DNA of 64,000 nt, taken from contig JAZGBI010000022.1 of the NCBI GenBank assembly GCA_036476315.1, positions 1 through 64,000 on the forward strand. The letters run 5' to 3'. Shown piece by piece: positions 1 through 8,449 of this stretch; within the stretch, counting starts at the first letter, position 1; the number at the start of each line of letters is the position of its first letter. The translations under genes and the position numbers were made by a program. The notes beneath the pieces were generated by a model, which saw nothing but the letters and a program-made list of their open reading frames with translations, did not search any database and was not told the DNA's origin. Source of the DNA: Candidatus Neomarinimicrobiota bacterium. Lineage in GTDB: Bacteria; Fidelibacterota; Marinisomatia; Marinisomatales; S15-B10.

Positions 1-3
1 GGA

Positions 4-59
4 ATATGGATGAGGGTTGAGGGAAGATGGATGAAGGATGAGGGAAAATGGATGATGAA
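4..59 (+). repeat. Degenerate 7-bp period array (TGAGGGA/AGATGGA type)
   Basis: Eight consecutive 7-mers keep one phase here, with units such as ATATGGA, TGAGGGT, TGAGGGA, AGATGGA, TGAAGGA and AAATGGA. The array is degenerate but the period does not drift. It is the inverted counterpart of the array at 578-640, and the two bracket the decayed four-helix-bundle gene. No gene is seen in positions 1-125. Confidence 0.75.
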
Positions 60-125
60 CCAATGTTATAAGACGGGAAGTGGAGTGTCGCACTATCTTA
101 GAATCTTGATGAAGTATTGAGGCTT

Positions 126-517
126 TCAACTCCATCGTCGTTCGTTTTTTCCTTGTTTCGTGGTGAGTAGAATTGAAGTAAATATCTTCTTGAATTCACT
201 TGCCTCTCTCAGAAAATCTTGAATCTTTTCCAGGCCTGTTCTTTCGTCGAAGACGGCTTCCAAAACCCTTAGCCAATAGTGGCTCTCTCTACTTTCTTTC
301 AGAACAATACCAATCTTATGAGCAAAATCCTTTCTGGATCACTCCCGACAGGTCGGGATGCCTCCTCGTAGTTGCTGCCAATTGAAGTAGATGACTTTGC
401 AAGTTGATTACACGGAACTGAGTATTTGAATCGATTTGGCAAACTACTGAGAAACATCAACATATTTACCCCAAAACTGAATGTCCTATCCAGTAACTCA
501 ATGGTCTCATCCTTCAT
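126..517 (-). pseudogene. Four-helix-bundle (23S rRNA intervening-sequence-type) protein, frameshifted
   Basis: The N-terminal frame (517 down to about 360) encodes the hallmark TSIGSNYEEAS of the four helix bundle / 23S rRNA-intervening-sequence protein family. It then leaves the family pattern and stops at 299. Another frame picks up at about 341 with SRKDFAHKIGIVLKESRE and HYWLRVL, the expected second half, and runs to a TGA at 126. The two halves are separated exactly by a short palindrome (343-358). Removing about 8 bp restores both the reading frame and the usual family spacing between EEA and RKDF. Rejoined, the protein would be roughly 120 aa, the normal size. The family's function is unclear. 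I see it as a recently broken gene, unless the break is an assembly error. Confidence 0.8.
343..358. repeat. Dispersed palindrome TCCCGACAGGTCGGGA inside the four-helix-bundle gene
   Basis: This 16-bp palindrome has 7-bp arms and a 2-bp centre. It recurs exactly at 54437-54452. A related form with a 5-bp centre, TCCCGACTTGATCGGGA, occurs at 16557-16573, 47477-47493 and (inverted) 41208-41224. Its position coincides with the frameshift in the host gene. Confidence 0.8.
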
Positions 518-577
518 TCTTTGAGCTCATTTAACTATCTTGAAGGCATGAATCACCACACAATGTCAATTCCCAAT

Positions 578-640
578 CCTCCGCCCTCCATCTCCCATCT
601 CACATCATACATCTCCCATCCTCCATCTTCCATCACCTAC
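578..640 (-). repeat. Degenerate 7-bp period array (CTCCCAT/CCTCCAT type)
   Basis: Nine heptamers in one phase (CCTCCGC, CCTCCAT, CTCCCAT, CTCACAT, CATACAT, CTCCCAT, CCTCCAT, CTTCCAT, CACCTAC) run directly into the stop codon of the EF-G-like gene. On the minus strand the units read ATGGGAG/ATGGAGG, like the array at 4-59. No gene is seen between 518 and 636. Confidence 0.75.
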
Positions 641-2715
641 TCCTCTTTCTTGCTTGCTGCCACCATCTTCTGTTCAAGATCCTTTGGAAGTTCCTCATAA
701 TGGCTGAACGCTTCGGTGTGAAAACCCCGCCCACCCGTGAGTGAACGGAGCGTGGTGGAATACCTATAGAGGTTTGCCTGAGGTACGTGAGCCTTAATAA
801 CCTGAAAACCGCCCTCAGTTTCCATTCCAAGAATCTTGCCACGGCGGCCTGAAATGTCGCCCATGACGTCTCCCATATGATCCTCGGAAACTCTGATCTC
901 TATCTCGCTGATGGGTTCCAATAAACAGGGCCGCGCTTTCATGAATGCCTCCTTGAATGCCTCTCTTCCAGCGATCTGGAAAGCAATATCTTTGGAATCC
1001 ACGGGGTGTTGTTTGCCATCGTAAAAATCCGCCTTCACATCCACCACCCTGTATCCGGCAAGGATTCCCTCTTCAGAAGCCGCCCGCACTCCCTTCTCCA
1101 CGGAGGGTACAAATACCCGGTCCACATTTTGACCCACAAGACTATTCGTGAATTCAACACCGGAACCGCGGGGCAGAGGCTGGATATTCATCCGCACTTC
1201 CGCAAATTGTCCCGCCCCGCCTGTCTGTTTTTTGTGACGAAACCTGGAGTTCCCCTTTCCTTTGATGGTCTCCCTGAAGGGAACCCGAGGTTCCACGAGA
1301 TCCACATCCACGTTGAACTTTCGCCTGAGTCTTTCCACAACGATCTCCAACTGCAGTTCACCCTGGCCCGAAAGGATGGTCTGCTTCAGCTCCGGATCGA
1401 CTTTGAAAATGAAGGTCGGGTCCTCCTCGTGGAGTGTTGCCAGACCCATGGCGATTTTCTCTTCATCCCCTTTCGAATTGGTCGCAACGGCTTCATGAAT
1501 GTTCGGCAGAGGAAATTGAATCCTGGGAAATTCCACCCTTGATTTCCTGTCACAAAGGGTATCTCCTGTGTGAGTATTCTTCAACTTCACGACCGCCCCC
1601 ACATCACCTGCCGTTATCACGGCCGTTTCCTTCCGGGTTTTACCGTTCATGACAAAGACCTGCCCCAACCGTTCCGATGCTTTGCGCGACGAATTCCACA
1701 AATCCAAACCGCTCTTGACGGCTCCCGAGTAGACGCGGAAAAATGAGAGTTCTCCCACATGAGGTTCGCTAACGGTCTTGAAAACAAATAGCGTGGCAGG
1801 TGAATCCTCTGAAGTAACTACATCCACCTCTTCTTCGGTCCCCTCCTTGAGGGCCCTGACGGATTCCACATCGGCGGGAGACGGACAGTATTTGGAGATG
1901 ATATCCATCATCCGCGAAACCCCCACGTTCTCATCTGAAGCCACACACATAAGGGGAATGACAGTACCGTTGAGGATGGCGGCGTGAATGCCGCCCCGAA
2001 GCGCTTCCTCAGATAGACTTCCTTCTTCGAAGAACTGCTCAAGGAGGGAATCGTCGGATTCAGCGATGTATTCGATCAATTCCTTGTGCAGGGATTGCAC
2101 CTTGGATTGCCAATCATCGGGAAGGGGGCCTTCCTGAAACTTTCCACTCCCATCCGTTTCATACGTCAGCAACTCCTGTCTGAGCACATCGGCTATCTGA
2201 TTGAAACCGGGCCCCGGATTCAGAGGAAGCGTGAAAGGAAAAATCCTCTTCGAATAGTGTGCACGAAGCGTCTCGAGGACGCCTTCAAAATGTGTATTCT
2301 CTTTATTCAACATGGTGATCACGATCAATTTGGGGAGGTCGAATTCATCTGCGGATTTCCATACAAGGTCCGTCCCCGCTTCCGGACCCGAGACGCCGTG
2401 GACGGTGGTCAGGACAAAATCCGATACTCTCAGGGCACTCTTTGCCTCACCAGCAAAATCGAAAAAACCGGGCACGTCCATCATGTTGAGCTTCTTTCCC
2501 AACCATTCACAATGGAGCAGAGTTGCGCTGATCGAGATCTGTCTCTTGATCTCGTCAGCGTGATAGTCGGATACCGTGGTCCCATCCTCTATCGTTCCAA
2601 TTCGATTCGTCGCACCCGCATTGTAGAGCATGGCTTCGGACAAAAGCGTCTTTCCTGAAGTCCCGTGACCCACGACAGAAAAATTCCGAATATCTCCGGA
2701 TCGACTGTCATCCAT
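637..2715 (-). CDS. EF-G-like translational GTPase (EF-G2 type) with degenerate G4 motif
   Basis: This 692-aa protein has the full EF-G layout: a G domain with P-loop GHGTSGKT near residues 16-23, G3 as DVPGFFDF, then domains II to V with the domain IV/V stretches expected of the family. It groups with the EF-G-like 'EF-G2' proteins rather than canonical EF-G. The guanine-specificity motif NKMD aligns without gaps to TMLN (just before KENTHF), so Asn, Lys and Asp are all replaced. The family acts at the ribosome, but the exact role of this branch is not known. I chose the second ATG (2715) because AAAGGA sits 6 nt before it, whereas it abuts the first ATG at 2721. It is the last gene of a minus-strand operon and overlaps the 91-aa gene by 8 bp. 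Confidence 0.88.
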   Translation of the reverse strand: MDDSRSGDIRNFSVVGHGTSGKTLLSEAMLYNAGATNRIGTIEDGTTVSDYHADEIKRQISISATLLHCEWLGKKLNMMDVPGFFDFAGEAKSALRVSDFVLTTVHGVSGPEAGTDLVWKSADEFDLPKLIVITMLNKENTHFEGVLETLRAHYSKRIFPFTLPLNPGPGFNQIADVLRQELLTYETDGSGKFQEGPLPDDWQSKVQSLHKELIEYIAESDDSLLEQFFEEGSLSEEALRGGIHAAILNGTVIPLMCVASDENVGVSRMMDIISKYCPSPADVESVRALKEGTEEEVDVVTSEDSPATLFVFKTVSEPHVGELSFFRVYSGAVKSGLDLWNSSRKASERLGQVFVMNGKTRKETAVITAGDVGAVVKLKNTHTGDTLCDRKSRVEFPRIQFPLPNIHEAVATNSKGDEEKIAMGLATLHEEDPTFIFKVDPELKQTILSGQGELQLEIVVERLRRKFNVDVDLVEPRVPFRETIKGKGNSRFRHKKQTGGAGQFAEVRMNIQPLPRGSGVEFTNSLVGQNVDRVFVPSVEKGVRAASEEGILAGYRVVDVKADFYDGKQHPVDSKDIAFQIAGREAFKEAFMKARPCLLEPISEIEIRVSEDHMGDVMGDISGRRGKILGMETEGGFQVIKAHVPQANLYRYSTTLRSLTGGRGFHTEAFSHYEELPKDLEQKMVAASKKEE

Positions 2716-2983
2716 GGGCATTCCTTTCTAGCACGCCGCCGCCGGAATTGATGAAGTCCCGCAGCGCCGGTACGATATAATGATCTTCAATTCTCAGTTG
2801 GCGGAAAGATTCCCCCAGTACTCGTAATCGCTGGCCCAGTGGTCTTCTCTTATTCAAGACAATGAACTGTTCACCATTAGCCGTGCAGTAGCCCCCCACA
2901 AAATCACCTTCACCCTCAATGAGAACGATCCCCATTTGCTCTGCCAGCTTCTCGAAATGGGCATACAGTTCGTCCGGTCCCAT
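2708..2983 (-). CDS. Conserved hypothetical protein, 91 aa
   Basis: A small soluble protein with no signal peptide or membrane segment. Its core pattern is GGYC, a short gap and FIVLNKRRPLGQRLRVLGE, followed by a helical stretch ending in VPALRDFI. This resembles a widespread family of small proteins of unknown function, but I cannot assign a role. It is translationally coupled on both sides: its ATG shares one base with the manC stop codon, and its end overlaps the EF-G-like gene start. The tight coupling makes it a real gene, though it does not reveal a function. Confidence 0.75.
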   Translation of the reverse strand: MGPDELYAHFEKLAEQMGIVLIEGEGDFVGGYCTANGEQFIVLNKRRPLGQRLRVLGESFRQLRIEDHYIVPALRDFINSGGGVLERNAHG

Positions 2984-4065
2984 CAGAGAACCTCGTCACG
3001 ACCGGACTTCTTGAGAAGGGTGACAATTTTCTTCACTTCTTCCACCCTATCTCTCGAAACAACAAGTGTCGCGTCGTCAGTGTTCACAACTACAATATTC
3101 TTCAGCCCTATAACCGCTGTCAATTTGGAATTGGAGTGAATCAGACTGTTCTCCGCGTCAACCACAATGGCATCGCCCCGGATGACGTTGCCGGACCCGT
3201 TCTTGGGCAACATATCGTAGAATGAATTCCAGGAACCGAGGTCACTCCATTCGAATTCAGACCTGACGACAACGATGTTCTCCGCTTTCTCCAGAATACC
3301 GTAGTCCACCGATTTAGGCGTCAGCAGTTCCCACTGGTCCTCGAGCGTGGACGGGTAGTCTTCTGTGCCAACCGACTCACCGATATCCTTCAGGATTTCG
3401 TAGTGCTCGGGCAGGAGAGTTTCCATGGCATCAAGGTACGCCGACGCCTTCCATACAAACATCCCGCTATTCCAGAGGAAATCGCCGCTCTTGAGGAACC
3501 GCTCCGCTACGGATCGGCTCGGCTTTTCAGCGAACGTCTTCACCTTATAAGCTTTCCCTTCGATGAGTTCATTTCGCTGATCAAACTGAATATACCCGTA
3601 TCCAACGTGGGGGGAGGACGGCACCACCCCAATAGTGACAAGAGCATCCTCGCTCCGGGCCAGCTCCGAGGCAGTCCTCAGCGCGGCGGAGAACTTCTTA
3701 TGACCAACGATAAGGTGATCAGCGGGGAAAACTCCCATAACCGAATGAGGGTCGCGCTTGAGAAGATGGTAGGCTGAGAGACCTATACACGGCGCCGTAT
3801 TCTTGCCCGATGGCTCCACAATGATATTCTCATGACTTACACCTTCGATTTCATCCTTAATTCTTGACTCTTGTTCGCGACCGCTGACGATTACTATCTC
3901 CTTCATGAAATCCATTTTGCGCAGTCGGTCAACCGTTATCTGAAGCATGGACCGGTCACCAATAATATTCAGAAGTTGCTTGGGACGAGAGTCCCGGCTC
4001 AGGGGCCAGAATCGCGTACCCCTCCCACCTGCCATTATAACTCCATACATACCTTCAGATTTCAT
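2983..4065 (-). CDS. manC: Mannose-1-phosphate guanylyltransferase
   Basis: The 360-aa protein begins with the nucleotidyltransferase signature GVIMAGGRGTRFWPLSR and continues with RPKQLL. It also shows FPADHLI, the EKPS sugar-binding segment and FLWNSGMF, all typical of GTP:mannose-1-phosphate guanylyltransferases. It makes GDP-mannose for cell-surface glycans. The length matches the short monofunctional form without the C-terminal isomerase cupin domain. ATG 4065 has GGGAGAG upstream, which overlaps the end of the lipoprotein gene. It sits within the minus-strand operon starting at 7696, and its stop codon couples to the following 91-aa gene. Confidence 0.93.
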   Translation of the reverse strand: MKSEGMYGVIMAGGRGTRFWPLSRDSRPKQLLNIIGDRSMLQITVDRLRKMDFMKEIVIVSGREQESRIKDEIEGVSHENIIVEPSGKNTAPCIGLSAYHLLKRDPHSVMGVFPADHLIVGHKKFSAALRTASELARSEDALVTIGVVPSSPHVGYGYIQFDQRNELIEGKAYKVKTFAEKPSRSVAERFLKSGDFLWNSGMFVWKASAYLDAMETLLPEHYEILKDIGESVGTEDYPSTLEDQWELLTPKSVDYGILEKAENIVVVRSEFEWSDLGSWNSFYDMLPKNGSGNVIRGDAIVVDAENSLIHSNSKLTAVIGLKNIVVVNTDDATLVVSRDRVEEVKKIVTLLKKSGRDEVL

Positions 4066-4086
4066 GATCGATCAGCTCTCCCTCAC

Positions 4087-5814
4087 TCATCGGGGCAGCG
4101 CACCTGGCTGTTCTGGATACTCGAGAACTACCCCTTCGACATCCCAGTTGGCTCGAACCTCAATGGTGTCGGAAAAAACAAGAAATGGTTCAGAGGGTTG
4201 AAACGGAATAGCCTGACCATACGTATATCTGCCGTTCCCATCTCTGTCCTGATAAGCTGTCAAAATCCAAAATAGAGCCGGAAGCGTACTGAAGGAAAAG
4301 CCACCTTCTGAATTTACACTGACTGAATAAGAATTCGACAGATTTTCTGTGGCCGAAACCGTGACAACAGAATTCTCAATGAATTCTCCCATGACGGAAC
4401 CGTACAGTCCACCGGATGCGATCTCCTCATTTACCTTGATCTCAAAATGGACGGTGCTGTCCTCCATACCTGCCCCTTGAAGGGAGCGTATCATATGCCC
4501 GAGAAGTATTATATCGTAGGTTTGGTCTGGGCGCCATCCTTCTTCCGGCACCACCAGCAACCTGGCGGAGTTGACCCAGTGAACCGTGGATTTCAGGCGC
4601 GTCTGAGAGGTGTCCATAACGGCGACCGCTTCCTGAAGATTCTCCACCTGAACCGGCTCGTCAAACTGAACATGAACAGGGTCGATGCCGGGATCTATCC
4701 GCACCGGTTTGTCCTTCCCGGGGATAACCACGACCGGAGCCAGAGTGTCCCTTTGCGGCACAACCAGCTTACGGGCAAATTCGGAGACAATCTCACCTGT
4801 TGAATCCTGAAGTCCAGAAACGGATAGGAGGTAACCCTTCCCCTCCTCCAGACCCTCAGCGTGGAAGAGGATTTCTCGGCCTCCATCATGGTACTGAAAT
4901 AGTAGACCGGGTTCGATTTTCGTGGAGTCATCCAGATTAACAAGTTCAATCACAAAGTCTTGTTGTGCGGAAAGATCAACCGGATTTGTGAATCGGACTG
5001 TGCCCCGGCGTGATGTTTCCATCCCCGCCGAGACAACCCGGAAGGGAGGAACCTCTTTGAAAAGCTTTGCATTCACATGTCTCACAGTGTCGTTGCGAGA
5101 GACAGAGATGGGACCCTGCCAGTGTACACCATAGGGCATTCTCGAAGGGACAACAGGTGCAGGAGGCGTCCCGCCGCGGAGCGCGATCACCTGGTACGGG
5201 CCTGGGTCTAGATACGAGAAGGTGTAGCGACCCGAATCGTCTGTTTCAACGTAATAATCTGGTTCTTGGGCAAACAGACTGTCCAGCTCACTATTCCCAG
5301 CCCGGTAGAGATAGACTGTGCTGGAACCTTCCTTTTCACTGTAGACGGTCCCATTGATTCTCCCTTGAGAGACTTCAGTCCCCGTGCTGAGGGCAACCTG
5401 GTAGGTGCGATCCAGTCTGTTCCCATGTTCATCCTGAATATTTCTCGTCACCGTGATTAAATAGGTTTGGCTTTCCGCCAAACTCTCAGGGAAGTTCACA
5501 AGAATTCGATTCTTCTTTACCCGTATAGTGACAGGCGTTGTTAGCGCCGGGGCTATTCGGACCCCCTTAGCTGACTCCGGCTCCTTGAGTCGTTCAGAAA
5601 AAATGAGCGTCATGACAAAACCTCCGGATATCCCTGTGGTACCGGAACGGGGAATTACGGAATCGAGGAAAGGAGGGGTCTCGTCGACGGGCCCCCCGGG
5701 GGGTGGCGAAACGGCGGCACACCCCAGCAGGATAGATAGTGACGCGAAAACTGTGTGTCTGCTTTTCAGCAACGAAAAATCGAATATTGACGGTACTTTG
5801 TTCGCCGATCTCAA
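4087..5814 (-). CDS. Ig-like domain lipoprotein
   Basis: The protein is about 575 aa. A signal sequence with lipobox ILLGC is followed by AAVSPPPGGPVDETPP. The rest consists of beta-rich Ig-like segments (an SbsA/Big_5-type first domain containing LIFSERLKEP), a middle carboxypeptidase-regulatory-like segment (GRYTFSYLDPGPYQV) and further Ig-like repeats. The frame is open far upstream into sfsA, but the lipobox fixes the N-terminus. I chose TTG 5814, which gives a 4-bp TTGA overlap with the sfsA stop. TTG 5772 is the alternative and would give a more compact signal peptide. Predicted location is outer-membrane or periplasmic lipid anchored. No enzymatic motif is seen. Confidence 0.8.
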   Translation of the reverse strand: MRSANKVPSIFDFSLLKSRHTVFASLSILLGCAAVSPPPGGPVDETPPFLDSVIPRSGTTGISGGFVMTLIFSERLKEPESAKGVRIAPALTTPVTIRVKKNRILVNFPESLAESQTYLITVTRNIQDEHGNRLDRTYQVALSTGTEVSQGRINGTVYSEKEGSSTVYLYRAGNSELDSLFAQEPDYYVETDDSGRYTFSYLDPGPYQVIALRGGTPPAPVVPSRMPYGVHWQGPISVSRNDTVRHVNAKLFKEVPPFRVVSAGMETSRRGTVRFTNPVDLSAQQDFVIELVNLDDSTKIEPGLLFQYHDGGREILFHAEGLEEGKGYLLSVSGLQDSTGEIVSEFARKLVVPQRDTLAPVVVIPGKDKPVRIDPGIDPVHVQFDEPVQVENLQEAVAVMDTSQTRLKSTVHWVNSARLLVVPEEGWRPDQTYDIILLGHMIRSLQGAGMEDSTVHFEIKVNEEIASGGLYGSVMGEFIENSVVTVSATENLSNSYSVSVNSEGGFSFSTLPALFWILTAYQDRDGNGRYTYGQAIPFQPSEPFLVFSDTIEVRANWDVEGVVLEYPEQPGALPR

Positions 5815-6542
5815 AATGGGATCAGATCGTAGGGTATTTCCCTTCTGAAACGGATATGAGGGGGTTCCACGTGGGCAGAAATTGCCCAGACCCTCACACC
5901 ATTTTTCGCGGCGGCTAAAAGAGCGGCTGCGAATGCGGGATCCCGATTCCAGTGGGGCCTGAACAGCGTAACGTCTCCCCTCTGACATACAAAGAGAGCG
6001 CCGGCCTCAAATCCTGATTCTGCCAGATCCATCAGACCCATCATGTGCCTCGCCCCGCGACTCGTCACTGCGTCAGGGAACATGGCCACACCCTCAATCA
6101 CCAGGGTAACGGACTTGACCTCGAGATACATGAGCTCGCCGTCCTTCTCCAGCAGGAAGTCGAATCGATGATGTCCCTGCTTTATCTCCGTTTGAACCAG
6201 ACGATATCCCTTGAACATGGGGAGATCTCCCCCCTTCAACAGCGACGCCACAAACCGGTTGGGAAGCGTACTGTCAATGGAGACCCACTGGTGTCCTGTT
6301 TTGACCATGACGGTCGTCCATTCCGTCTTCCGGGGACTCGAGTTCTCCCGGAACACCTTCCTCACTTTGAGTCTGGCGCCAGGGACGAGAAGCTCCTTCA
6401 AGCGGCCGGGATCGGGAAGGTGACTTTCAACCTGCGTATCGCCAATTTCGACAACCGTCAAGAATCGATTTGGCCGCTCGACAAAGGTGGCGTCCCTCAA
6501 AGGTCCGGGTATCCTCACGGTGACGTTCCCATGGTCGGTCAA
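5811..6542 (-). CDS. sfsA: SfsA family DNA-binding/nuclease-fold protein
   Basis: The 243-aa protein shows the family landmarks. The N-terminal RPNRFL and HLPDPGRLKELL form an OB-fold-like part. The core RFDFLLE, LEVKSVTL and FPDAVTSRGARH match the restriction-endonuclease-like fold (D, E-x-K). The founding member, sugar fermentation stimulation protein, was linked to maltose metabolism in E. coli, but the molecular role is poorly understood. Length is normal. Its ATG overlaps the stop of the upstream PLP enzyme by 4 bp and its own stop overlaps the lipoprotein start, so it is co-translated with both. Confidence 0.92.
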   Translation of the reverse strand: MTDHGNVTVRIPGPLRDATFVERPNRFLTVVEIGDTQVESHLPDPGRLKELLVPGARLKVRKVFRENSSPRKTEWTTVMVKTGHQWVSIDSTLPNRFVASLLKGGDLPMFKGYRLVQTEIKQGHHRFDFLLEKDGELMYLEVKSVTLVIEGVAMFPDAVTSRGARHMMGLMDLAESGFEAGALFVCQRGDVTLFRPHWNRDPAFAAALLAAAKNGVRVWAISAHVEPPHIRFRREIPYDLIPF

Positions 6543-7696
6543 TTCCGAAGAGCTTGACCAAAATCCTCGATCAGTTCTTCCGTGGATTCCAGTCCCACCG
6601 ATACGCGAACAAGACTGTCAGAAATCCCCAACCTGGCCCGGTCCTTTGCCGCCATCCCTGCGTGAGATGTTGATGCAGGTCGAGTGAGGAGAGTCTCCAC
6701 ACCTCCGAGACTGGGTGCCACAATGGGAAGTCTTGCCCTCTTCATAAATGTCTCCGCCGCTTCACGCCCCCCTCGGGGCTCAAAGCTCACCATGCCACTG
6801 AAACCGTCAAAGAGTTCCTTCGCTCTCTCATGTCGGGAGTGACTTGTGAGGCCGGGATAATTCACTTCTTCAATTGCCGGGTGATCCTGAAGAAACCGGG
6901 CAATCTTCAAGGCGCTTTCATTCTGAAACTTCACCCGCACGGCCAGCGTTTTGAGCCCGCGGTGAAGAAGAAAACAGGCATGAGGATCAAGAGAAGCACC
7001 GAAATGGTCGAGCTTGTGAGTGATTCTATCGATCAACTCAACCCGGCCGATCACAGCGCCGGCAACCAGATCTGAATGACCATTCAGGTATTTGGTGCAG
7101 CTGTGGCAGGAAAGGTCAAATCCCCATTCAGGTGGACGGAAATTGACAGGGGATGCGAACGTATTGTCGATAATGGAGAGAAGACCGTTATCCCTTGCGA
7201 ATTCAACCACGGCATTGAGATTGCCAATCTGAAGGAGAGGATTTGTCATGGTTTCCACATAAATCAGCTTGGATTCTTTCCTGAGTTTGTCTCTCCAGGA
7301 ATCGGGGTCATCCCCGTCAATAAAATCAAAAGATATTCCCCATTGGCCCAGATGGTTTGTGATGAACGTATGAGTCCCTCCGTACAGTGTGTCCTGAACC
7401 AGGAGGTGATCCCCCGAAGAGAGAAAGGTGAGGAGCGTCGACGTAATGGCCGCCATTCCGCTGGAGGTAACGAGAGCAGCTTCCGCGTTTTCCAGCGCGG
7501 CCAGTTTCTCGTGAAGGACCAGATGGTTCGGCGTATTATTCAAGCGGATATAAGGAATATCGTGATAGCCCGTGTCACCGCTGAATTCGTACATGGCCGT
7601 CTGAAAAATGGGCATAACGACGGCCCCGTCAACGCGCGGATCCGGTTCTCCACTGTGAATGATCTTCGTCTCAATCGATTCATAAGACTTGCTCAT
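6539..7696 (-). CDS. Cys/Met-metabolism PLP enzyme (cystathionine synthase/lyase family)
   Basis: The 385-aa protein is a fold-type I PLP enzyme of the Cys/Met metabolism family. It has LEN-AEAALVTSSGMAAI, the LYGGTHTF stretch, ETMTNPLL, the PLP aspartate segment IIDNTFASP and the Schiff-base lysine in SCTKYLNGHSDL. Motifs alone do not separate cystathionine gamma-synthase, gamma-lyase, beta-lyase or methionine gamma-lyase. The N-terminal IRLNNTPN replaces the common YTRxxNPT, so this is a distinct branch from the second homologue at 8450. ATG 7696 is preceded by GGGGGAT. It is the first gene of a six-gene minus-strand operon. Confidence 0.88.
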   Translation of the reverse strand: MSKSYESIETKIIHSGEPDPRVDGAVVMPIFQTAMYEFSGDTGYHDIPYIRLNNTPNHLVLHEKLAALENAEAALVTSSGMAAITSTLLTFLSSGDHLLVQDTLYGGTHTFITNHLGQWGISFDFIDGDDPDSWRDKLRKESKLIYVETMTNPLLQIGNLNAVVEFARDNGLLSIIDNTFASPVNFRPPEWGFDLSCHSCTKYLNGHSDLVAGAVIGRVELIDRITHKLDHFGASLDPHACFLLHRGLKTLAVRVKFQNESALKIARFLQDHPAIEEVNYPGLTSHSRHERAKELFDGFSGMVSFEPRGGREAAETFMKRARLPIVAPSLGGVETLLTRPASTSHAGMAAKDRARLGISDSLVRVSVGLESTEELIEDFGQALRN

Positions 7697-8079
7697 GATT
7701 ATCCCCCGCTATGTTAAGAGATGACATCCCACGTTTCTCAAACCGCCGGCCATAGGAACCCGGTAAAGTTTTGTTCAAAAGATGGGTCTAACAAAAGAAA
7801 AATAGTCTGAAACATTTTTTGCATCTGAATGAATGGTCCGCGAACATTGACTCAAACACGCCGTCCTTGTTCGGAGAGGCCCCGAGGAATCCGGAACTCA
7901 TGTTCTTTTCAATCGAGGCGGTGACCACCAGTACATACATAAAAGCTGAGCTTGAACGCCACTGCGCCGAGGGAACGAGTGGTGACGTTGAGCGCTTTTG
8001 GTACAGAAAGCTTAGTCTGGTATGTACCCCTGTCAGCCTCCAGGTATGTTATGGCTCAAATAGGAGAGTCTCAGCAACC
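7697..8079. other. 383-bp intergenic stretch, no supported feature
   Basis: This lies upstream of the PLP enzyme at 7696 and downstream of the CMD-like gene, so it presumably holds that operon's promoter. I looked for a SAM or other sulfur-related riboswitch and saw no convincing conserved core. A 50-codon minus-strand frame (7788-7940) starts MYVLVVTASIEK, faintly like an antibiotic-biosynthesis-monooxygenase N-terminus, but it loses any pattern afterwards and I do not call it. Confidence 0.5.
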
Positions 8080-8418
8080 CTAACTCGTAAGCTCGTCAAG
8101 CGTGGAGACAGCCCGTCTCACATGAGGAATACAGACCGAGCCACCCACCACGAGTCCTACATTGAACAGTTCGTAGAATTGGTCCCGTGTCACATCCAGT
8201 TCGCGACACTTCATAATATGATAGGAAATGCAGTCGTCACACCTCAACACGAGTGAGGCGACCAATCCCATCATTTCCTTGGTCCTGCTGTCGATAGCCC
8301 CTTCTTCGAATACACTCCGATCAAGACCGAAAAAACGTTTCGTATCCAGGTTTCCTTCATGGAGTATCTGATGATCCATCTTTTCCCGGAACGCTCTGAA
8401 TTCTTCTACTTTGTTCAT
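8080..8418 (-). CDS. Carboxymuconolactone decarboxylase / AhpD-like family protein
   Basis: The 112-aa all-helical protein carries the CMD/AhpD motif, here LRCDDCISYHI, with the CxxC pair and the following histidine. The pair suggests peroxidase or disulfide-reductase-type chemistry rather than the ring decarboxylation of true CMD enzymes. Length is normal for stand-alone family members. It lies 31 bp downstream of a cystathionine gamma-lyase/synthase gene on the same strand, which fits a thiol-related role. That link is inference from context. Confidence 0.88.
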   Translation of the reverse strand: MNKVEEFRAFREKMDHQILHEGNLDTKRFFGLDRSVFEEGAIDSRTKEMMGLVASLVLRCDDCISYHIMKCRELDVTRDQFYELFNVGLVVGGSVCIPHVRRAVSTLDELTS

Positions 8419-8449
8419 GTTCGCTCCTTGCTATAGAGACTACCCGGTT

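Noticed and set aside
677-696. CAAGATCCTTTGGAAG in the EF-G-like gene resembles the 34-bp repeat unit
   Set aside because: It encodes the normal EELPKDLEQ tail of the protein and is not flanked by other repeat parts, so I treat it as chance or at most unproven.
1006-1542. 178-codon plus-strand open frame
   Set aside because: It is a shadow of the EF-G-like gene on the other strand.
7788-7940. 50-codon minus-strand frame beginning MYVLVVTASIEK
   Set aside because: A faint resemblance to an ABM-domain N-terminus ends after about 12 residues, and no ribosome site is present.
7819-8256. 145-codon plus-strand open frame
   Set aside because: Half of it is the antisense of the CMD/AhpD-like gene, and the remainder has no recognisable domain or ribosome site.
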